From contig JALOPO010000093.1 in assembly GCA_025453855.1 (NCBI GenBank), positions 1 through 6,669 on the forward strand: 6,669 nt of DNA. The letters are read 5' to 3'. Source of the DNA: Gemmatimonadaceae bacterium (GTDB lineage: Bacteria > Gemmatimonadota > Gemmatimonadetes > Gemmatimonadales > Gemmatimonadaceae). Position numbers and translations under genes: made by a program. The notes under the pieces are model-generated. The model was not told the DNA's origin, did not search any database, and worked only from the letters and a program-made list of their open reading frames with translations. How positions within the stretch are numbered: the first letter of the stretch is position 1; the number at the start of each line of letters is the position of its first letter. Positions 1 to 6,669 of this stretch are shown piece after piece.

Positions 1-1368
<1,368 letters not shown>

Positions 1369-1379
1369 GTGCGTCGTGT

Positions 1380-1383
1380 CTCC
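1380..1383 (-). promoter_or_regulatory. Ribosome binding site of dnaK
   Basis: The minus strand reads GGAG followed by 11 bases and then the dnaK ATG. The spacing is slightly long for a Shine-Dalgarno site, but it is the only purine-rich match close to the start, and the protein alignment (MADKVIGIDLGTT) fixes that ATG independently. Confidence 0.55.
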
Positions 1384-1397
1384 GTGAGTCGGGTGCT

Positions 1398-1458
1398 GCC
1401 TCGCGCTCGCTCGCGGGCCGGGCCTCCGGGAGCGGAGGCGGCGCGGCGGGCGCGAGGC
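1398..1458 (-). promoter_or_regulatory. Nested inverted repeat in the dnaK leader
   Basis: Two perfect inverted repeats are nested 15 to 90 bases upstream of the dnaK ATG. The outer arms are 9 bases each (1398-1406 GCCTCGCGC and 1450-1458 GCGCGAGGC). The inner arms are 7 bases each (1422-1428 and 1433-1439) around a 4-base loop, giving a compact GC-only hairpin. In the dnaK transcript the inner loop reads CUCC, complementary to the GGAG ribosome binding site about 39 bases downstream. This could be a folded 5' leader affecting dnaK translation, or simply chance pairing in GC-rich DNA. It does not resemble the HrcA operator CIRCE. The repeats are seen directly; any function is inferred. Confidence 0.35.
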
Positions 1459-1476
1459 GCGTCACGACCCGGAAGG

Positions 1477-1491
1477 GCAATCGCGGGGCCA
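1477..1491 (-). promoter_or_regulatory. Candidate sigma-54 (-24/-12) promoter for dnaK
   Basis: The minus strand reads TGGCCC, five bases, then TTGC. This matches the RpoN pattern TGGCAC-N5-TTGC at 9 of 10 positions, with the essential GG and GC dinucleotides correctly spaced. Transcription would start near 1466 and give a leader of about 98 bases that would contain both nested inverted repeats. I found no convincing sigma-70 or sigma-32 promoter here. An enhancer-binding protein site would be expected upstream, toward the rhomboid gene, and none was recognised. This rests on one motif match in GC-rich DNA, so it is tentative. Confidence 0.3.
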
Positions 1492-1665
1492 CCCATGCCT
1501 GCCGCTTTGGCGCGTGCATCGCGGCGCTTTGGCAGCGCGATCGTCGACGGCGGGCCCCGTCCGTCCCGATGGCAGCCCGCCTCGCCCCGTGCGTCACCCG
1601 CGGGACGCCGAGTGGCCCGATCCCGGCGTTAGCTTCCGCAGCCGACCACCCGTGACTCGCAACGC

Positions 1666-2439
1666 ATGTTTCCCATCGGAGACGAGAATCCCACCGAGCA
1701 TCGCCCCGGCATGACCTGGGCGCTGCTCGGCGCCCTCGCGGCCGTCTGGCTGCTCTTCCAGGGGGCCGGGATGAACCCGGCGCGGCTCATCGCCAGCGTC
1801 TGCAACCTCGGGATGGTCCCGGGTGAGCTCACCGGGCGCGCGCCGCTTGGCTATGCCGTCCCGATGGGCATGGGATGGGCCTGCGTCGTGGACGACCAGG
1901 CGGTGAATCTCCTCACCCCGATCAGCTCCATGTTCCTGCACGGGAGCTGGGGACACCTGCTCGGCAATGCGCTCTTCCTGTGGGTCTTCGGCGACAACGT
2001 CGAGGACGTCATGGGTCACGGCCGCTTCCTCGCCTTCTACCTCGCCTGCGGGCTGGCGGCGGCGGCGACGCACGTCGTCCTCGGCCCCGCCTCGGCGATC
2101 CCGACGGTCGGCGCGTCGGGGGCGATCTCGGGCGTCATGGGGGGCTACCTGCTCCTCTTCCCGCGGGCGCGGGTGCGGATGTTCTTCCCCCCCATCTTCG
2201 TCTTCCACTTTCCGGCCTGGCTGGTCCTGCTCTGGTGGTTCGGGCTCCAGCTCCTCGCGGGCTACTCGGAGTTCACGATGCTCCAGTCGCAGCCGGGCGA
2301 CCGGGGGGGCGTCGCCGTCTGGGCGCACGTGGGCGGCTTCGTCGCCGGCGTGCTCCTCGTGCGGCGCTTCGTGAACGAGGAGCGGCTCGCGCGACGGCAG
2401 GCCGCCACCCGGGCGGAGCTGATGCGGCGCTACGTGTAG
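1666..2439 (+). CDS. Rhomboid-family intramembrane serine protease
   Basis: Polytopic inner-membrane protein of 257 residues that, by family, cleaves transmembrane substrates within the bilayer; the substrate is unknown. The start MFPIGDENPTEHRPGMTW matches the usual opening of this bacterial subfamily (the P-x-x-DENPT pattern), which supports the ATG at 1666 although no Shine-Dalgarno site precedes it. TM1 is about 16-34, followed by a loop to about 85. TM2 carries HGSWGHLLGN, where His97 and Asn101 form the HxxxN oxyanion motif. The nucleophile is Ser151 in GASGAISG, and the catalytic base is His221 in AHVGGFVAG near the last segment. The dyad is intact, so an active protease is expected. 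A segment at about 171-198 (FFPPIFVFHFPAWLV) is the hydrophobic hairpin common in this subfamily. The tail after 238 is charged and probably cytoplasmic. The gene runs divergently from dnaK and stands 239 bases before the phosphate genes, so it is probably its own transcription unit. Confidence 0.95.
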   Translation: MFPIGDENPTEHRPGMTWALLGALAAVWLLFQGAGMNPARLIASVCNLGMVPGELTGRAPLGYAVPMGMGWACVVDDQAVNLLTPISSMFLHGSWGHLLGNALFLWVFGDNVEDVMGHGRFLAFYLACGLAAAATHVVLGPASAIPTVGASGAISGVMGGYLLLFPRARVRMFFPPIFVFHFPAWLVLLWWFGLQLLAGYSEFTMLQSQPGDRGGVAVWAHVGGFVAGVLLVRRFVNEERLARRQAATRAELMRRYV

Positions 2440-2678
2440 CGAGGCGGCGCGCGCCCGGTCTCCGACGCGACAGTGCGCCCTCGCGGAACGGGTGCCGGCG
2501 TGTAACGGTCGTGTGTCGGTTCGCCCGGCGGTTCGACGGCCGGGCTAGTTTCACGCCGCTTCCCCGAGGGCGCGGACGAGGCCGCAGTCGGCCATCGCGC
2601 GACATCGGGGGCCACGCCGGCGCCGGTCGCCCGCCACGGGCGCCGCGGCGGCACCTCCCCACCGGAGTCCCTGCTCAC
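2440..2678. other. Intergenic region upstream of the phosphate cluster
   Basis: This 239-base spacer should contain the promoter of the DUF47-pit-ppk1 cluster. Apart from the hairpin at 2523-2545 and a GGAG ribosome binding site at 2664-2667 (11 bases before the GTG), I recognise no -35/-10 pair. No tandem 7-base direct repeats resembling an enterobacterial Pho box were seen; the binding site in this lineage may differ. The DUF47 reading frame is open back through this spacer and into the rhomboid gene, but that upstream translation is arginine- and proline-rich and not protein-like. Confidence 0.5.
2523..2551 (+). terminator. Candidate intrinsic terminator after the rhomboid gene
   Basis: A perfect 7-base stem, GCCCGGC (2523-2529) with GCCGGGC (2539-2545), encloses a 9-base loop. 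The loop can partly pair internally (GT with AC around TCG). The stem is followed by TAGTTT, a short and imperfect T tract. It lies about 84 bases after the rhomboid stop and 128 bases before the DUF47 start, a sensible place to end the first transcript. The weak T tract keeps confidence modest. Confidence 0.35.
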
Positions 2679-3290
2679 GTGCGCTTCATCCCACGCGACG
2701 AACGTTTCTTCGACCTGTTCCGCGACATCGCCGACATCATGGTCCAGTCGGCCGGCGAGCTGCAGACGCTCTTCGCCAGCCCGGCCCGCCTCCATGAGCA
2801 GGTCACCCGCATCAAGGAGCTCGAGCACGCGGCCGACAAGCTGACGGCCGAGGCCAATCGGAAGGTCGACACGAGCTTCGTCACGCCGCTCGACCGCGAG
2901 GACATCCACACCCTCGTGACGCGCCTCGACAACGTGGTCGACCTGATCGACGGCTGCGCGCGCCGTGCCCAGATCTACCGCATCACCGAGACGCGCGACC
3001 CGGCGGTGCGCCTCTGCGCCGTGATCGGCGAGGCGTGCATGCACATCCGCGACGCGGTGAGCGCGATGAAGAAGCCGCAGCTCGTCTACGAGCACGGGGT
3101 CAAGATCAAGCGCCTCGAGGAGCAGGGCGACGCGATCTACCACGACACGCTCGGCCACCTCTTCAGCGACGAGACCGACGCGCTCACGGTGATGAAGTGG
3201 AAGGACCTGTACGACGCCCTGGAGACGGCGATCGACGAGTGCCACTACGTGTCGCTGGCACTCGAGAGCATCGCGCTCAAGAACAGCTGA
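2679..3290 (+). CDS. DUF47 / PhoU-like phosphate transport accessory protein
   Basis: Soluble, all-helical protein of 203 residues from the DUF47 family (PhoU_div), distantly related to PhoU. Members are usually encoded beside Pit permeases and are thought to modulate or assist them; the biochemical role is not settled. The sequence opens RFIPRDERFFDLF, the standard start of the family, which selects the GTG at 2679 (preceded by GGAG with an 11-base gap) rather than any earlier codon in the long open frame. Two ExxxD metal-binding-type motifs are visible, as in PhoU three-helix repeats: E49-D53 in ELEHAADK and E147-D151 in LEEQGDAIYH. PLDREDIHTL and the LDNVVDLIDG helix are further family landmarks. 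The length is normal (about 200-215). The stop is followed after 4 bases by the pit start, so the two are probably translationally coupled. Confidence 0.93.
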   Translation: MRFIPRDERFFDLFRDIADIMVQSAGELQTLFASPARLHEQVTRIKELEHAADKLTAEANRKVDTSFVTPLDREDIHTLVTRLDNVVDLIDGCARRAQIYRITETRDPAVRLCAVIGEACMHIRDAVSAMKKPQLVYEHGVKIKRLEEQGDAIYHDTLGHLFSDETDALTVMKWKDLYDALETAIDECHYVSLALESIALKNS

Positions 3291-3294
3291 CGCC

Positions 3295-4347
3295 GTGGAA
3301 GCGTATGTCATCGCGATCGTCGTGATCGCCCTGGTCTTCGACTTCATCAACGGCTTCCACGACAGCGCCAACTCGATCGCCACGATCGTCGGCACGCGCG
3401 TGCTCGGCCCCTTCCAGGCGGTGCTGTGGGCGGCGGTCTTCAACTTCGCCGCCCTCTTCACGGTGGGCACGGCGGTGGCCAAGGCGGTCAGCTCGGGCTA
3501 CGTGGACCAGTCGGCGGTGGGGGCGAACGTGATCGCCGCGGCGCTCACCGGCGCGATCATCTGGAACCTCATCACCTGGTGGTTCGGGATCCCGAGCTCG
3601 AGCTCGCACGCGCTCATCGGCGGCTTCGGCGGCGCCGCCGTCGCGTCGGCCGGGATCGGTGCGCTCAAGTGGGGGAGCAAGTGGATCGAGACGCTCTCGG
3701 CCATCGCGCTCTCGCCGGCGCTCGGCGCGCTGCTCGGCCTCACGCTGATGGTGCTCGTCTACCGCCTCTTCCAGCGCAGCGCCCCGGGCAAGGTCGACAA
3801 GTTCTTCCGCCCCGCGCAGCTCGCCAGCTCGGCGCTCCTCTCGCTCGCGCACGGCGGCAACGATGCGCAGAAGACGATGGGGATCATCGTCGGGCTGCTG
3901 TCGGCGCCGAGCGTGAGCCGGCTCTTCGCCGACGAGACGGGGCCCTTCCGCATCTTCTACGTGCCGACCGCGGCCACGATCCCGTTCTGGGTCGAGCTCG
4001 GCGCCTACGTGGCGATCGCCCTCGGCACGCTCTTCGGCGGGTGGCGCATCGTCCACACCATGGGGACGCGCATCACCAAGCTGCGCCCGGTGGGCGGCTT
4101 CTGTGCCGAGACCGGCGGCGCGATCGTCATCCTGGCGGCGAGCAAGCTGGGGATCCCGGTGAGCACCACGCACACCATCACCGGCTCGATCGTCGGCGTG
4201 GGCGCGGCCAATCGCGTGCGCGCCGTCCGCTGGGGGCTCGCCGGCAACATCGTCTGGGCATGGATCGTCACGATCCCCGCCTCGGGGCTGCTGGCGGCGC
4301 TGAGCGTGCTGATATTGAACGCACTGGTGGTGGCCGGCCGCGCCTGA
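3295..4347 (+). CDS. pit: Inorganic phosphate transporter, Pit family
   Basis: Inner-membrane permease of 350 residues (PiT/PHO4 family) that imports inorganic phosphate, often as a neutral metal-phosphate complex, using a cation gradient. The two inverted family repeats each carry a signature. The first is GFHDSANSIAT at residues 20-30 with GIPSSSSHALIGG at 98-110. The second is AHGGNDAQKTMGI from 185 with GIPVSTTHTITGS from 286. The Asp residues in HD (23) and ND (190) are conserved substrate- or ion-binding positions. About ten hydrophobic segments are present. The protein lacks the large central loop of E. coli PitA (about 500 residues) and matches the shorter form usually paired with DUF47. 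The start is GTG at 3295, 4 bases after the upstream stop and without its own Shine-Dalgarno site, consistent with translational coupling. Phosphate is the usual substrate for DUF47-linked Pit proteins; sulfate transport is a less likely alternative. Confidence 0.95.
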   Translation: MEAYVIAIVVIALVFDFINGFHDSANSIATIVGTRVLGPFQAVLWAAVFNFAALFTVGTAVAKAVSSGYVDQSAVGANVIAAALTGAIIWNLITWWFGIPSSSSHALIGGFGGAAVASAGIGALKWGSKWIETLSAIALSPALGALLGLTLMVLVYRLFQRSAPGKVDKFFRPAQLASSALLSLAHGGNDAQKTMGIIVGLLSAPSVSRLFADETGPFRIFYVPTAATIPFWVELGAYVAIALGTLFGGWRIVHTMGTRITKLRPVGGFCAETGGAIVILAASKLGIPVSTTHTITGSIVGVGAANRVRAVRWGLAGNIVWAWIVTIPASGLLAALSVLILNALVVAGRA

Positions 4348-4363
4348 TCGTGGCCGGCCGCGC
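4330..4363 (+). repeat. 14-base direct repeat across the pit stop codon
   Basis: GTGGCCGGCCGCGC occurs at 4330-4343, encoding the last residues of Pit, and again at 4350-4363 just after the stop, 20 bases apart. Each copy contains the 8-base palindrome GGCCGGCC. This looks like a small local duplication. It is followed by a short GC hairpin near 4364-4381 (CCCC-GGC-GGGG core) without a T tract, so a terminator is not supported. Confidence 0.6.
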
Positions 4364-4401
4364 GGCGTCCCCGGCGGGGCGCACGCGAGGCACGGGACGA
4401 T

Positions 4402-4406
4402 GGGAG
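4402..4406 (+). promoter_or_regulatory. Ribosome binding site of ppk1
   Basis: GGGAG ends 4 bases before the ATG at 4411. The gap is short but workable. A nearby ATG at 4400 is out of frame, so this site supports 4411 as the start of the kinase. Confidence 0.5.
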
Positions 4407-4410
4407 ACGG

Positions 4411-6618
4411 ATGACGGCACCACGACAGGAGCGGGGCGGCGACACCGGCGAACATCGTCGCCCCGACGAGGCCACGGGCGAGACGCGCCTGCCGCGCGAC
4501 GCCGACCCGACGCTCTTCTTCAATCGCGAACTGAGCTGGCTCGAGTTCAACGCGCGCGTGCTCCACGAGGCACGTGATCCGCGCACGCCGCTGCTCGAGC
4601 GCCTCAAGTTCCTCGGCATCTTCAGCTCGAACCTGGACGAGTTCTACCAGGTGCGCGTGGGCGGGCTGCGCCGCAAGGTGCACGGTGGGCAGGCCGGCTA
4701 TCCGCAGGAGGCGTTGCAGCCCCCGGAGCTGCTGCACGCCATCGAGCGCCGCGTGGGCGACCTGCTCGCGCTGCAGCGCGCCTGCCTCGCGCAGGAGATC
4801 CTGCCGGCGCTGGCGCAGCACGGTGTGCACCTCGTCCGCATGAACGACCTGTCGCCGTCGGAGTGGCTGGCGGTCGACGAGTACTTCGAGCGCGAGGTCT
4901 TTCCCGTGCTCACGCCGCTCGCCGTCGACCCCGGGCATCCGTTCCCCTACATCAGCAACCTCTCGCTGTCACTGGCGGTGCGGATCCTCGACCCCAAGTC
5001 GGGCGAGGAGCACTTCGCGCGCGTGAAGGTCCCCAAGTCGCTCCCGCGCTGGGTGCCGGCGGGGCGCGTGCGCCACTTCGTGCCGATCGAGGAGGTCATC
5101 GGCGCGAACCTCGGCGCGCTCTTCCCGGGGATGGAGATCGTCGGCTGGCACGCCTTCCGGATCACGCGCTACTCCGACCTCGACCTCACGGGCGTCGACG
5201 AGGACGACGACCTGCTCACGGCGGTCGAGCGGCAGGTCTTCGAGCGCAAGTTCGGCGAGGTGGTGCGCCTCGAGGTGCAGCACGGCATGCCCGACAACGT
5301 GCGCGCCCTCCTGCTCGAGGAGCTGCGCGAGGAGGACGGCGCGGCGCTCCTCTCGCTCCCGCTCTCCGAGCGCGACATCGACGAGACGGGGCCGCTCCTC
5401 GACCTCGGCGACCTGCTCGCGCTCGCCGGGGCCATCGACCTCCCCGAGCTGCGCGACCCTCCGTACACGCCGCGCATCCCCGACGAGCTCCACGACCACG
5501 GGATCTTCGAGGCGATCCGGCAGCGCGACATCCTCGTGCACCACCCGTTCGAGAGCTTCCGCGAGAGCGTCGAGCGCTTCCTCGAGGTGGCGGCGGTCGA
5601 CGAGCACGTGCTCGCGCTCAAGGTCACGCTCTACCGCACGAGCGGCGAGACGGCGATCGTCAAGGCGCTCATCGAGGCGGCGCAGCGCGGCAAGCAGGTG
5701 GTGGTGCTCATCGAGCTGCAGGCGCGCTTCGACGAGGCGAACAACATCACGTGGGCGCGGACGCTCGAGAACTATGGCGTGCACGTCGTCTACGGCGTGC
5801 CGGGGCTCAAGACGCACACCAAGACGGTGCTCGTCGTGCGCCGCGACCCCGACGGGATCCGGCGCTACATCCACATCGGCACGGGGAACTACAACTCGCG
5901 CACCGCGCGGCTGTACACGGACGTGGGGCTCTTCACGTGCAGCCCGAGCATCGGCGCCGACGTGAGCGACCTGTTCAACGCGCTCACCGGCTTCAGCCGC
6001 CAGAAGCTCTATCGCAAGCTCCTCGTCGCGCCGGCCAACATGCGCGCGCGCTTCGTGGAGATGATCGATCGCGAGGCCGCGCACGCGCGCGCCGGCCGTG
6101 GCGGGCGGATCGTCGCCAAGATGAATGCGCTCGTCGACCCGGAGACGATCCTCGCGCTCTATCGTGCCTCGCAGGCGGGCGTGGAGATCGACCTCATCGT
6201 GCGCGGCGTCTGCTGCCTGCGCCCGGGGCTCCCGGGGACGAGCGAGCGCATCCGCGTGCGCAGCATCATCGGCCGCTTCCTCGAGCACTCGCGCCTCTTC
6301 TACTTCGGCAACGCGGGCGCGGGCGAGTACTGGTTCGGCAGCGCCGACTGGATGCCGCGCAACTTCGACCGTCGCGTCGAGACGGTCGTCCCCGTCGACG
6401 ACCCGGCGCTCCACCCGCGCCTCGCCTCGCTCCTCGAGCTCTGCCTCGCCGACAACCGGCAGGCGTGGCTCCTCTCGGGCGATGGCACCTGGCGCCAGGA
6501 GCTCCCGCCCCCCGACGGCGCGGTCATCGCGACGCACGTCGAGCTCCTCGCCGATCCGTGGGGGCGGCATGCCGTCGCGGTGCCGCGCGGCGGGCTCGTG
6601 TCGCGGCCGTCCGAGTAG
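4411..6618 (+). CDS. ppk1: Polyphosphate kinase 1
   Basis: PPK1 reversibly transfers the gamma phosphate of ATP onto growing polyphosphate chains; it is usually membrane-associated. The 735-residue product is slightly longer than the family's usual ~690-720. A hydrophilic extension of about 33 residues precedes the conserved N domain, which begins FFNRELSWLEFNARVL. FSSNLDEFYQVR contains Asn74, equivalent to the ATP-contacting Asn45 of E. coli. The head domain covers roughly 140-345. The two phospholipase-D-like C-terminal domains carry Arg409 (VTLYRTSGE), Arg439 (IELQARFDE), the autophosphorylated His469 (GLKTHTK) and the second catalytic His626 (FLEHSR). By my recollection of E. coli numbering these correspond to R375, R405, H435 and H592, all shifted by the same 34 residues, so the catalytic half aligns without net gaps. 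All key residues are intact. The gene lies 63 bases after pit in the same direction and is probably co-transcribed, linking phosphate import to storage. Confidence 0.97.
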   Translation: MTAPRQERGGDTGEHRRPDEATGETRLPRDADPTLFFNRELSWLEFNARVLHEARDPRTPLLERLKFLGIFSSNLDEFYQVRVGGLRRKVHGGQAGYPQEALQPPELLHAIERRVGDLLALQRACLAQEILPALAQHGVHLVRMNDLSPSEWLAVDEYFEREVFPVLTPLAVDPGHPFPYISNLSLSLAVRILDPKSGEEHFARVKVPKSLPRWVPAGRVRHFVPIEEVIGANLGALFPGMEIVGWHAFRITRYSDLDLTGVDEDDDLLTAVERQVFERKFGEVVRLEVQHGMPDNVRALLLEELREEDGAALLSLPLSERDIDETGPLLDLGDLLALAGAIDLPELRDPPYTPRIPDELHDHGIFEAIRQRDILVHHPFESFRESVERFLEVAAVDEHVLALKVTLYRTSGETAIVKALIEAAQRGKQVVVLIELQARFDEANNITWARTLENYGVHVVYGVPGLKTHTKTVLVVRRDPDGIRRYIHIGTGNYNSRTARLYTDVGLFTCSPSIGADVSDLFNALTGFSRQKLYRKLLVAPANMRARFVEMIDREAAHARAGRGGRIVAKMNALVDPETILALYRASQAGVEIDLIVRGVCCLRPGLPGTSERIRVRSIIGRFLEHSRLFYFGNAGAGEYWFGSADWMPRNFDRRVETVVPVDDPALHPRLASLLELCLADNRQAWLLSGDGTWRQELPPPDGAVIATHVELLADPWGRHAVAVPRGGLVSRPSE

Positions 6619-6657
6619 TGGCGGTGTCCGTGCGGTGAACGGCGGGGAGCGCCCTCC

Positions 6658-6669
6658 GTGACCGGGGGG
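6658..6669 (+). CDS. Possible start of a further gene, cut by the window edge
   Basis: GGGGAG at 6644-6649 is followed after 8 bases by a GTG at 6658, an optimal Shine-Dalgarno spacing and better than those of the genes upstream. Only four codons (V-T-G-G) remain, so the product cannot be identified. The gap from the ppk1 stop is 39 bases, suggesting the next member of the same operon. An exopolyphosphatase or a signalling gene would be typical company, but that is only expectation. Confidence 0.35.

Larger units (their letters stand above)
1369..1665. other. Divergent intergenic region between dnaK and rhomboid gene
   Basis: This 297-base spacer separates two genes read outward, so it should hold both promoters. 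The dnaK-proximal half contains the leader repeats and the sigma-54-like motif listed separately. A 9-base direct repeat (CGCTTTGGC) lies at 1503-1511 and 1525-1533, 22 bases apart. No clear promoter or Shine-Dalgarno site for the rhomboid gene was found. No CIRCE operator and no small gene with a family signature were seen. Open frames crossing the region on both strands have arginine- and proline-rich translations typical of non-coding high-GC DNA. Confidence 0.6.

Noticed and set aside
1369..1665. CIRCE operator (HrcA) upstream of dnaK
   Set aside because: Looked for TTAGCACTC with its inverted copy 9 bases away. No match or near match is present; the inverted repeats found are GC-only and differently spaced.
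1875..2678. Extension of the DUF47 frame upstream to an ATG at 1875, giving a 471-residue fusion
   Set aside because: The extra part overlaps the rhomboid gene out of frame and is Arg/Pro/Gly-rich. DUF47 family proteins start at the RFIPRDE segment, which follows the GTG at 2679.
2440..2678. Pho box upstream of the phosphate cluster
   Set aside because: TGTAACGG and GTGTGTCGG near 2500-2518 look faintly similar to each other, but there is no pair of direct repeats with the required spacing and similarity to CTGTCAT.
3277..4938. 553-residue open frame on the minus strand opposite pit and the start of ppk1
   Set aside because: It spans two well-supported genes and their spacer in antisense. 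It has a low-complexity charged composition and no recognisable domain.
4969..6570. 533-residue open frame on the minus strand opposite ppk1
   Set aside because: It lies wholly antisense to a PPK1 with all catalytic residues. The translation is rich in Arg, Glu, Val and Ala with no family motif, which is the expected mirror of a GC-rich gene.

Overview
This is a GC-rich bacterial window with strong third-position G/C preference. It looks chromosomal and housekeeping in character. The proteins are ordinary bacterial family members. Base composition and gene content would fit an uncultured deltaproteobacterium-like, Binatota-like or Rokubacteria-like lineage, but nothing here fixes the taxonomy. 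I see no mobile element, CRISPR array, tRNA or rRNA.

Layout: positions 1-1368 on the minus strand hold the N-terminal ~456 codons of dnaK (Hsp70), running off the left edge. A 297-bp divergent intergenic region follows (1369-1665). It contains a possible sigma-54-type promoter and a nested inverted repeat in the dnaK leader, but no CIRCE operator. On the plus strand, 1666-2439 encodes a rhomboid-family intramembrane serine protease with an intact Ser/His dyad. After a 239-bp spacer with a candidate terminator hairpin comes a three-gene phosphate cluster: a DUF47/PhoU-like protein (2679-3290), a Pit-family phosphate permease (3295-4347) and polyphosphate kinase ppk1 (4411-6618). The last 51 bases contain a plausible ribosome-binding site and GTG start for a further gene cut off by the right edge.

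How it fits together: the DUF47 and pit genes are 4 bases apart and probably translationally coupled. DUF47 proteins are regularly encoded next to Pit permeases and are thought to regulate or assist them. Pit would import inorganic phosphate or metal-phosphate using the ion gradient, and Ppk1, 63 bases downstream, would make polyphosphate from ATP. The inferred theme is phosphate uptake and storage. DnaK and the rhomboid protease are neighbours with no evident functional link to the cluster.

No previously undescribed system is evident. The points most worth a second look are the structured dnaK leader with a possible sigma-54 promoter, and the compact DUF47-pit-ppk1 arrangement.
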